Source: Akkermansiaceae bacterium
GTDB lineage: Bacteria > Verrucomicrobiota > Verrucomicrobiia > Verrucomicrobiales > Akkermansiaceae
Direction of reading: 5' to 3'
DNA length: 16,257 nucleotides
Assembly: GCA_023300205.1 (NCBI GenBank)
Contig: JALZVD010000018.1
Span: 1 to 16,257, forward strand
This document shows, in pieces, positions 8,351-15,214 of the stretch. The notes below the pieces were generated by a model. That model did no database searches and was not told the origin of the DNA. It was given only the letters and a program-made list of their open reading frames with translations. The translations under genes and the position numbers were made by a program. Position 1 is the first letter of the stretch. Each line of letters begins with the position of its first letter.

Positions 8351-9751
8351 TTAATAACTATTTACAGCACCCTTCATTGGTTTATTTTTTTCATTCTCCC
8401 ACCACTCATTAGGTCCTTCTTCAGAAATATCTTTCCACGTCTTCACTAATAGAGCTTTCATCTCTCCTAGCTTTTCAGGCATTGACTCAGCAAGATCATT
8501 TTTCTCCTGCCAATCCTTCTGAACATTAAACAACATGAACTTAGTCATCGTATCATCACAAACTACTTTCCAATCCCCATCACGAACAGCAACACGGCAC
8601 TCAGCACCCGACACATGAGTCCTCCAGAACAATGGAATCTTACGCTCCACCCTCTCACCTTTAAATACAGGTAACATACTCACACCATCAATCGTCCGAT
8701 CCTTAGGCTCTCCAACATCTACCATATCAAGCACAGTTGAAAAAATATCCGTTCCTACCACCGGAATATCACTCAACGAACCAGCCTTAATATGTCCGGG
8801 CCAGCTAGCAATAAATGGCACACGGATCCCTCCCTCAAAATCACTTCGCTTACCACCACGCAGACCACCAGTATCACCACCCACTCCAGGCACAGGGCCA
8901 TTATCAGAAGTGAAAATCAATAAAGTATTTTCAGTAAGGCCTTCCGTATCCAATGCCTCCATAATCTTACCAAGAGCAAAATCTAACTGAGTAATATTCC
9001 CATAATACGTACTATCCTTCGCGTCCTCATCAGGATACAAACCTGAAAAATTAATGTCAGTAGCAATAGGCTTATGCGGCTCATGGAACCATACAGAAAG
9101 CGCGAACGGCTTAGAATCATCTCTAACCTCTTTTAGCCAATGAATCGCCTCATCTGCAACAAATGGCGCGGAATAAGCATTCACCTCACCAACCGGTTCT
9201 CCATTACGTATAAAATTCTTCGGATTCTTATGACTAGGCTCAGCATTATTATGAGAAGCCATCCAGTAATCATAGCCACCCTGCTCCCCAGGTTGAGGAT
9301 ACTTAGAATTTCCAAACTGCTGCTTAGACAACAAGTGCCATTTACCCACATGGCAAGTCTCATAGCCTACCGTCTTCAAAAGCTCAGGATAAGTTATCTC
9401 ACTCCTTCGCAAATGCGCCTCATGATGCCCTGACAAATGACGCCACACACCATTCCGATAAGGAGTCCGTCCAGTCAAAATCGCCGCACGCGATGGAGAA
9501 CAAACTCCACAAGCAGAATACCCTTGATTAAACTTCATCCCCCTAGCCGCAAGCCTATCCATACTCGGAGTCTTGATCACCTTATGTCCATAAGTCCCAG
9601 AGTCACCCCAACCCATATCATCTGCCATCACCACTACAATGTTAGGCATCCTCTTCTTCACCTCTGCCTCTTCCGTAGCTTGAGCAAATGCACCCTGAGC
9701 AAGCATTAAACCAGATATCATACAAATTTCGATTGAAGTTTTAATATTCAT
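8351..9751 (-). CDS. S1-family sulfatase, secreted; first gene of the polysaccharide cluster
   Basis: Predicted formylglycine-dependent sulfatase of 466 residues, the normal length for a single-domain S1 enzyme. Signal peptide about 1-25 (MISGLMLAQGAFAQA). Motifs: ADDMGWGD (43-50, metal-binding Asp44/Asp45); CSPSRAAILTGR (84-95), with C84 as the residue oxidised to formylglycine; GKWHL (136-140); HEPHKP (223-228); TSDNGP (281-286, Asp283/Asn284); and GGKRSDFEGGIRVP (299-312). It differs from the second sulfatase in length, CSPSR versus CAPTR and overall sequence, so the two probably act on different sulfate positions or sugars. This is the first gene in the minus-strand run; the promoter for the cluster is expected in the 210-base divergent region upstream. 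The beta-helix gene follows after 30 bases. No Shine-Dalgarno sequence precedes the ATG at 9751. Confidence 0.95.
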   Translation of the reverse strand: MNIKTSIEICMISGLMLAQGAFAQATEEAEVKKRMPNIVVVMADDMGWGDSGTYGHKVIKTPSMDRLAARGMKFNQGYSACGVCSPSRAAILTGRTPYRNGVWRHLSGHHEAHLRRSEITYPELLKTVGYETCHVGKWHLLSKQQFGNSKYPQPGEQGGYDYWMASHNNAEPSHKNPKNFIRNGEPVGEVNAYSAPFVADEAIHWLKEVRDDSKPFALSVWFHEPHKPIATDINFSGLYPDEDAKDSTYYGNITQLDFALGKIMEALDTEGLTENTLLIFTSDNGPVPGVGGDTGGLRGGKRSDFEGGIRVPFIASWPGHIKAGSLSDIPVVGTDIFSTVLDMVDVGEPKDRTIDGVSMLPVFKGERVERKIPLFWRTHVSGAECRVAVRDGDWKVVCDDTMTKFMLFNVQKDWQEKNDLAESMPEKLGEMKALLVKTWKDISEEGPNEWWENEKNKPMKGAVNSY

Positions 9752-9801
9752 AATTAAATTCTAGATGAAATTTATATCCATAAGCGATAAAATTCTCCCC
9801 A

Positions 9802-9832
9802 AATATACGCATCTTATACTATTATTTATCAA
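9802..9832 (-). promoter_or_regulatory. Candidate promoter of the polysaccharide cluster (weak)
   Basis: In the 216-base AT-rich region before the SNF2 gene, the minus strand has TTGATA (9832-9827) and, 18-19 bases on, GTATAT/TATATT (9808-9802), about 50 bases before the first sulfatase start. The -35 is reasonable, but the spacing is at the long limit and another TATAAG lies at 9818-9813. This is a low-confidence guess made by eye. No convincing plus-strand promoter for the SNF2 gene was found here. Confidence 0.25.
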
Positions 9833-9967
9833 ATAAAAAAACACCTATGGATAAAATGGCTCAATTACAACACATAACCCTAGTTGATCAGTAACCCAAA
9901 CAGCCAAAAACGCATTTAAATTCCTCTTTGCTCATCATCCCATGCCTGCTAGATCTTTCCCGTGAGC

Positions 9968-12580
9968 ATGACCAAAAATGACGTGAAAGAATTCCTCCAG
10001 GCTGAAGTCTGGAAAAATGCTTTTTCTAACAGCGTCCTCACCACAGGTAAAAAAATAGCCCATGGCAGACTAGTCGCTCAATCTACAGCCACCATTCTCG
10101 ATACTGGAGATGTAGAACTAGTAGGCTACGTAATGGATAAAAGCGGTCACCAGCACGAGGCCATCATCGCCATCTGGCTAGAAAATGGCACCGCCATGCT
10201 AGACGCCTCATGCTCCTGTGATCAGCAAATTAACTGTCCTCATAGCGCAGCCACACTCACTCACCTAGCCCGCGGTGAACGCCTTAACAAAGCATTCGGT
10301 GATATCGTCGGAGACATCCCTCAACAAAGCCTAACAACTCATGAAGCCCCCATTAACAAAAATAAGCATGAAGTAAGCTTCCTCCTCCGCATTGAACGCA
10401 GACCTAAAGGAGAGCGCCTAGCATACTTACCAGATATCTACGCCCACGCATACGCCAAATACAAAGACCAGATCCACCCACTAGACCCCACAGGAAACAT
10501 CCGCCCACCCAGAAACCGTTCCGCTGAAATGGAAGCACTCCAGCTCCTCTACGCACTAGATCTCATACCAGGCGCAGAACAAGCCCCTCCTTCACTAAAA
10601 AAGACAGCCGCGCCGCCACACAAAGGCTCACTCTATGCTCCAGATAAAAAACAATGGTCACACCCTGACTTCTACTGGCAGAGATTCCAACACCAAGCCA
10701 TCCCAGCACTAGAGAAACGAAGCTGGACCGTCCAGCTATCCCCTCACGTAGGCCTAAAGCCCCTTATCTTCCGCACAGATACCTGGAGCGCAGAAATCGT
10801 CGAAGAAGGAAAAGGCTGGTTCAACCTCTCCGCGGGATTTGAAATCGATGGCGAAAAATTCGAACTCCAACCCATCCTAGCAACTCTCTTAGATAATGAC
10901 TTCCTCACCCTAACAGAAAACCTAGCACAAGGTCAGGAATTCCTCGTCTTCCTTCCAGACGGCCGCGGCCTTGCTCTTCCCGTCGGCAGATTTCGCCACA
11001 TCCTCACCACACTTGGCCAAATCTTAGACTTCAAATTTACCGATGGCCCCATCAAACTCCAAAAACTCGAAGCCGCCCTCCTCGCCGGTGACACGGAGAT
11101 AGACATAAACATCCCTGATGACATCGAAGAGATCGCACAGCGAATCACCTCATTTACCAAGATCGATAAAGTCCCCACTCCCAAGGGGCTAAAAGCCACC
11201 CTCAGAGAATATCAACTAGAAGGCTTCTACTGGATGCAGTTCCTCGCTAAATCTAACTTCAACGGCATCCTCGCAGATGACATGGGCCTCGGCAAAACAT
11301 TACAAACACTCACCCACATCCTAGCTGAGAAAGAATCCGGCCGTGACCAAAACAGACCATCCCTAGTAGTCGCCCCCACAAGCGTCGTAGTCAACTGGCA
11401 ACGTGAAGCAGCCAAATTCGCACCAAGCCTTAAAATCATCATCCTACAAGGTCCAAAGCGCCACCACCTATTCCCTCAAATACCAGACGCCGACATAGTC
11501 CTCAGCTCATTCGCCCTCATCCCTCGTGATCTAGAGCAGTTCAAACAACACCACTTCCACCAAATCATCCTGGATGAAGCTCAGCACATCAAGAACCCTT
11601 CCGCCCAAATCTCAAAAGCAGTCAGAGAACTCACATCCACTCACAGACTCTGCCTATCAGGCACCCCCATTGAAAACCACCTTGGTGAACTATGGAGCCA
11701 GTTTTCATTCCTCATGCCTGGCCTCCTAGGCACCTCAGAGCACTTCAATGAAAACTACAGAAACCCCATCGAAAAAGACCACAACGAAACAAAGCGCAAC
11801 CTCCTCAACACCAAAGTAGGCCCACTCATCCTTCGCAGAACAAAACATGACGTAGCAAAAGAACTCCCTCCAAAAACAGAAATCCTCCACAACATAGAGC
11901 TCCACACACAACAAAAAGACCTCTACGAAACAGTCCGCTCCACAATGGACAAACAAGTCCGCCAAGCCATCATCGCTCGTGGAGGACAAGCCCAAATCGT
12001 ATTCCTAGACGCCCTCCTAAAACTCCGCCAGATCTGCTGCCACCCCACACTCCTCGAACAAAATCAAAATGCCACTGAATCCGCTAAATTTGATTATCTA
12101 GTCGAACTCCTAGTAACCCTCCGCAGAGAAAACCACCGCGTGCTCATCTTCTCCCAGTTCACCTCCATGCTTAGCCTTATAGAAGCACATCTCATCGCAG
12201 ACGAAGTAAGTTACCTTATTCTAACAGGCGCAACTAAAGACCGCCAATCACTCGTAGAAAGATTCCAAGGAGGTGAAGGTGAAGTATTCCTCATCTCACT
12301 TAAAGCCGGCGGCACTGGCCTCACACTCACCGGCGCAGACACCGTCATTCACTACGACCCATGGTGGAATCCCGCAGCTGAGAATCAAGCCACAGACAGA
12401 GCATACCGTATCGGTCAGGATAAACCCGTCATGGTTCACAAACTCATCTGCCAAGGAACCGTAGAAGAACGTATCCAGCAAATGCAAAAACGAAAGAACA
12501 CCCTCGCAGACAACATACTAGACGGCAGCACCCAGAACATTGACCTCAATGAAGACACAATGCGTAAGCTACTTGAGTAA
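9968..12580 (+). CDS. SNF2-family DEAD/DEAH-type helicase with N-terminal SWIM zinc finger
   Basis: Predicted ATP-dependent DNA translocase of the bacterial SNF2 (HepA/RapA-like superfamily 2) group, cytoplasmic. Numbering below counts from a GTG at 9962 (872 residues); the ATG at 9968 is preferred as start because neither has a Shine-Dalgarno sequence. SWIM zinc finger SCSCDQQINCPH (83-94), with C84, C86, C92 and H94. A long linker domain runs to ~410. SNF2_N: LREYQLEGFYWM (414-425), Walker A DDMGLGKT (439-446), DEAQ box 538-541, and LSGTPIENHLGELWS (565-579, motif III). Helicase_C: RVLIFSQFTSML (726-737), KAGGTGLTLTGAD (781-793) and NQATDRAYRIGQ (808-819). All motifs are intact. The partner and role are unknown; family members affect transcription recycling, repair or chromosome transactions. 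It diverges from the polysaccharide cluster and converges with the next gene, leaving 7 bases. Codons favour C in third position. Confidence 0.97.
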   Translation: MTKNDVKEFLQAEVWKNAFSNSVLTTGKKIAHGRLVAQSTATILDTGDVELVGYVMDKSGHQHEAIIAIWLENGTAMLDASCSCDQQINCPHSAATLTHLARGERLNKAFGDIVGDIPQQSLTTHEAPINKNKHEVSFLLRIERRPKGERLAYLPDIYAHAYAKYKDQIHPLDPTGNIRPPRNRSAEMEALQLLYALDLIPGAEQAPPSLKKTAAPPHKGSLYAPDKKQWSHPDFYWQRFQHQAIPALEKRSWTVQLSPHVGLKPLIFRTDTWSAEIVEEGKGWFNLSAGFEIDGEKFELQPILATLLDNDFLTLTENLAQGQEFLVFLPDGRGLALPVGRFRHILTTLGQILDFKFTDGPIKLQKLEAALLAGDTEIDINIPDDIEEIAQRITSFTKIDKVPTPKGLKATLREYQLEGFYWMQFLAKSNFNGILADDMGLGKTLQTLTHILAEKESGRDQNRPSLVVAPTSVVVNWQREAAKFAPSLKIIILQGPKRHHLFPQIPDADIVLSSFALIPRDLEQFKQHHFHQIILDEAQHIKNPSAQISKAVRELTSTHRLCLSGTPIENHLGELWSQFSFLMPGLLGTSEHFNENYRNPIEKDHNETKRNLLNTKVGPLILRRTKHDVAKELPPKTEILHNIELHTQQKDLYETVRSTMDKQVRQAIIARGGQAQIVFLDALLKLRQICCHPTLLEQNQNATESAKFDYLVELLVTLRRENHRVLIFSQFTSMLSLIEAHLIADEVSYLILTGATKDRQSLVERFQGGEGEVFLISLKAGGTGLTLTGADTVIHYDPWWNPAAENQATDRAYRIGQDKPVMVHKLICQGTVEERIQQMQKRKNTLADNILDGSTQNIDLNEDTMRKLLE

Positions 12581-12587
12581 ACTCTCT

Positions 12588-13013
12588 CTACTTCAACCTC
12601 CCCCTTACTTCAGGAAGAAACGGCCTAACAAACGCATTCTCAAAAGTGAAGACCTCTACAAAGTCTTCTTGCCTATCATTATCTTGCTTTCCAAAGACCC
12701 CTTCTTGAATCAACAAAAAGACCATATCACCAATATCAACACAGCCAGTAATACCCCACTCATCAAATAAAGTCGCAGCCATCGGACCAAACTCCTTTAA
12801 ACCTAAATCACGAAACCCATACAGCAACTGACTAGCTGAGACATGCTTCGAGTTCTCAGCTGACTTTACAGACTCATCCTGAACCGTGTAATCCAAAGCC
12901 TCCTTAAGAAAGAAAAATGCCTCTCTCTCAAATCGCCCATCCCTCTCCATGATTCTCTTTATAGCTTCCTCAAACTGCTCTTTCTGCATAACCAGACTCT
13001 GCAAAGGATTCAT
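12588..13013 (-). CDS. Minf_1886 family protein (Verrucomicrobia/Planctomycetes-restricted, unknown function)
   Basis: 141 residues, no signal peptide or membrane segment, acidic, presumably cytoplasmic. The layout EEAIKRIMERDGRFEREAFF (15-34), then HVSASQLLYGFRDLGLKEFG (57-76), then a C-terminal part with LFDEWGI, GDMVFLLIQEG and EDFVEVFTFENAF, matches my memory of the short conserved hypothetical family named Minf_1886 (Verruc_Plancto-restricted). Its function is not known to me. The family's limited distribution is the best taxonomic hint in the window. The start ATG at 13013 has an AGGAAA-like Shine-Dalgarno sequence directly upstream (CAGGAAA, 13020-13014), which is close but supportive. 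Its 3' end faces the SNF2 gene across 7 bases with no terminator between. Upstream is the long gene-free stretch with DnaA-box-like sites. Confidence 0.85.
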   Translation of the reverse strand: MNPLQSLVMQKEQFEEAIKRIMERDGRFEREAFFFLKEALDYTVQDESVKSAENSKHVSASQLLYGFRDLGLKEFGPMAATLFDEWGITGCVDIGDMVFLLIQEGVFGKQDNDRQEDFVEVFTFENAFVRPFLPEVRGRLK

Positions 13014-13077
13014 TTTCCTGACAAGATTTACTTTATCACTTCTACTCTCCTAAATAAACACCCTCACTAAATAACCA

Positions 13078-13100
13078 TGTGAATAACTTTGTGATAAGTC
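13078..13100. repeat. Tandem pair of DnaA-box-like sequences
   Basis: TGTGAATAACTT (13078-13089) is followed directly by TGTGATAAGTC (13090-13100). The first contains an exact DnaA box on the minus strand (TTATTCACA, 13086-13078). The second is a one-base-shorter relative (TGTGATAA), so it is a degenerate site at best. The TGTGAATAACTT core is shared with both arms of the downstream inverted repeat. Confidence 0.5.
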
Positions 13101-13277
13101 ACCAGAATCCTTGTTTTTTCAATGAAACTCACCCATTTCAAAACCAGACCAACCCTCATCTCTCCATTCACAGATCTTATAAGTTGTTGAGAAAAAAATA
13201 GACTGAAACAAAAAATCACATAGCACTAAATAAAAACGAGTTATAAATAACATATCATCACATCACACAGTTTCACA

Positions 13278-13394
13278 CAAGTTATTCACAAACAGAAATC
13301 GATCATAAAAATAAATTAGAGAGAAAATGTTGACCGCTAAATCACTTGTAAAATAGAGGAGTTTCACCCCTTTCAATTGTTTGTGAATAACTTG
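13278..13394. repeat. Perfect 17-bp inverted repeat with a DnaA box in each arm
   Basis: The left arm CAAGTTATTCACAAACA (13278-13294) and the right arm TGTTTGTGAATAACTTG (13378-13394) are exact reverse complements, separated by 83 bases of AT-rich DNA. Each arm contains TTATTCACA, the boxes facing each other. The arm starts are exactly 100 bases apart. Conservation beyond the 9-base box (four bases on each side) suggests selection for an extended protein-binding site or a recent duplication. Confidence 0.8.
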
Positions 13395-13453
13395 GGTGTA
13401 AAAAGTATACTTTCAGCACCAGAATGAAAAAATTTATCGTTGACCAATAAATC
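13329..13453 (+). repeat. Imperfect direct repeat GTTGACC-NN-TAAATC
   Basis: GTTGACCGCTAAATC (13329-13343) and GTTGACCAATAAATC (13439-13453) agree at 13 of 15 positions and lie 110 bases apart in the same orientation. They flank the right arm of the 17-bp inverted repeat. The role is unknown; they could be binding sites for a second protein or remnants of a duplication of the whole block. Confidence 0.5.
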
Positions 13454-13543
13454 GATCCAAAAAAATCCATCAACCTAGCCCCTTTAGACAAAATCATTCA
13501 AACAATTCTATCCAATATCCACACCACTCATTTCACCAACAAC

Positions 13544-13576
13544 AAAAAGCTTACCTCTAAATGAAGTAAGCTTTTT
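13544..13576 (-). terminator. Rho-independent terminator of tRNA-Glu (works in both directions)
   Basis: An 11-bp perfect stem AAAAAGCTTAC (13544-13554) / GTAAGCTTTTT (13566-13576) with an 11-base loop. T-runs occur on both strands, so it can end transcription either way. On the minus strand it starts 28 bases after the tRNA-Glu 3' end, the expected place for that gene's terminator. Confidence 0.85.
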
Positions 13577-13598
13577 TATCCTGCACTCCTTAATTAAA

Positions 13599-13679
<81 letters not shown>

Positions 13680-13807
13680 GCTGTAATGGTTGCGACTAGC
13701 GCGGGCGCAAAAAACCATAATCCTACACCTTTCGCAAGCTCTTTTTTGCTTTTTAATTAAATTTATTTCCAAACTCACCATTTCCCCCACCAGCCTCCTC
13801 AGCACAT

Positions 13808-14221
13808 TCACAGCTCACTTCCTCTAGCAGCGTGGTTCGCAGACAAATCACCCTCCTCCACCAAACCCATCTTAAGAGCCTGAGCCATCGGCACCGGCTT
13901 CGCTTGGCACACCTTTTCCCAATCTTTAAAATTCCATCGATTAGGAAAACCCTTACACTGAAACGGCTTTACCTCCTGAATCAGGCACCGGTCATTCTCA
14001 AGCATAATACACTCATCATTATCACGCTCTATCAGCGATAACCCATTTCTATTCATACGTAAACGAGTGAACCTCTGGATAAATGCATCCTCATCCATCT
14101 CTAAAAACTTCGCAATCGCAGTCACCTCCTCATCCTCCACCTTCACATCACCAGGCCACTTACAACAAGCAGTACAGCGATCACACTGATACCATGTCTC
14201 TGAATCAAGATCGGCTCCCAT
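13808..14221 (-). CDS. YkgJ-type cysteine-cluster (metal-binding) protein
   Basis: 137 residues from the chosen ATG at 14221. An upstream in-frame ATG at 14251 would overlap the amidase gene, while the chosen one has GGAG (14235-14232) 10 bases before it. The protein has the YkgJ/UPF0153 pattern of clustered cysteines: CDRCTACC (C13, C16, C19, C20), then CIMLENDRC (C71, C79) and PFQCKGFP (C89), plus C105. Such proteins are annotated as putative zinc- or iron-chelating, or iron-sulfur; the true role is unknown to me. There is no signal peptide, so it is cytoplasmic. It follows the amidase stop after 4 bases, with its ribosome site inside the last amidase codons, so translation is probably coupled. 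No functional link between the two products is evident. Confidence 0.85.
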   Translation of the reverse strand: MGADLDSETWYQCDRCTACCKWPGDVKVEDEEVTAIAKFLEMDEDAFIQRFTRLRMNRNGLSLIERDNDECIMLENDRCLIQEVKPFQCKGFPNRWNFKDWEKVCQAKPVPMAQALKMGLVEEGDLSANHAARGSEL

Positions 14222-14225
14222 ACTT

Positions 14226-15098
14226 CTAATACTCCAGCCCTGAAACCCCATAAGAGTTCGTAGGATACGTCTGACCGCGCTGATATTGAGGATAATAAGG
14301 TTGCGGAATAGGTGCAGGCCCTCGCGCTGGTGGGCCCGCTACAGGCCTAGATATCAGATCATAATAACCCTGTATCTTAGCTTGGAACGCTCTCCACTTT
14401 GCTCCAGGTCTTCCGTTATCCAGAAGAAAATGCGGACAGTTCTTATTAGGCTTACTTAACCCAGCTCGCGGCCAATGATAATGTGGCACCACATTCTTTA
14501 CAGATATCCCATGCCGCTTCATCAGATAAGCTGCCAACTTCGCCGTTCTCTCCAAAGTAGCAGATCTACTATTCCCATAGTTCTCGCACATCTCTAACCC
14601 CAACGAATAATTATTACCAGGCCCATTAAAATCAGCATGTTCACCCTGCTCGTTATCAGGTAAATGCTGCACCACCCTGTCCTCATCAATACTATAATGC
14701 CAAACCAGATAACCTATCCTATTTCCATTCCTCGTCTTTCTAGCACGTAACTTCCCATTCTTCAAAGCCTTACTATGCTGCCTAGCATCCGCACTAGAAC
14801 TATAATTCTGAGTACTATGGATCGTAATATATCGCGGAGTCATCCTCCGCAAATACTTCCGCGCATGCCTTCCATAAGGAATATAATCACGCTCCAAATT
14901 CACCTGCTTAAGCAACTGACTAGATGTCATTGCTGGTTTAGCCCCCCCTAAACCAGGCTGCTGCGCACTCACAGACTGACCATAAGCACCAGTCGAATAA
15001 GAATAAGACTCAGGGCCTGAGCTACATGACGCTAAGAACACAGTCATCAAAACGATAAATGAACTTCTCAGCTTAGAATAAGGTAAATCGGAAGGCAT
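14226..15098 (-). CDS. N-acetylmuramoyl-L-alanine amidase (Amidase_2 family), lipoprotein
   Basis: Predicted zinc amidase cleaving the bond between MurNAc and L-Ala in peptidoglycan or its fragments. 290 residues. The N-terminus has a hydrophobic stretch FIVLMTVFLASC with lipobox LASC, so C25 is the probable lipidated residue, placing the enzyme on a membrane facing the periplasm. The Amidase_2 core covers about 85-240: YITIHST (90-96, zinc ligand H94), VWHYSID (132-138), QGEHADFNGPGNNYSLGLEM (151-170), VVPHYHWPRAG (203-213) and NKNCPHF (219-225), whose His/Cys residues supply the other zinc and catalytic positions. A Pro/Tyr/Gln-rich tail (about 252-280) is low complexity. AAGGG about 8 bases before the ATG at 15098 acts as ribosome site. 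It is divergent from mfd (116 bases between starts) and followed by the YkgJ-type gene. Confidence 0.92.
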   Translation of the reverse strand: MPSDLPYSKLRSSFIVLMTVFLASCSSGPESYSYSTGAYGQSVSAQQPGLGGAKPAMTSSQLLKQVNLERDYIPYGRHARKYLRRMTPRYITIHSTQNYSSSADARQHSKALKNGKLRARKTRNGNRIGYLVWHYSIDEDRVVQHLPDNEQGEHADFNGPGNNYSLGLEMCENYGNSRSATLERTAKLAAYLMKRHGISVKNVVPHYHWPRAGLSKPNKNCPHFLLDNGRPGAKWRAFQAKIQGYYDLISRPVAGPPARGPAPIPQPYYPQYQRGQTYPTNSYGVSGLEY

Positions 15099-15214
15099 GA
15101 GCTACCCTTACCACATATCGCTCATAACGCTAGTGTTCATTATTACAAATAACTACCCTTCCAACCTCCACAACGATATGCTACCTAGTCCCCCGCTTGA
15201 AATCATCAGAACAC
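15099..15214. promoter_or_regulatory. Divergent promoter region between amidase and mfd
   Basis: This 116-base AT-rich interval separates the start codons of two oppositely transcribed genes, so both promoters should lie here or overlap the gene starts. No -35/-10 pair stood out clearly by eye. The amidase ribosome site (AAGGG) is at its left end. Confidence 0.5.
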
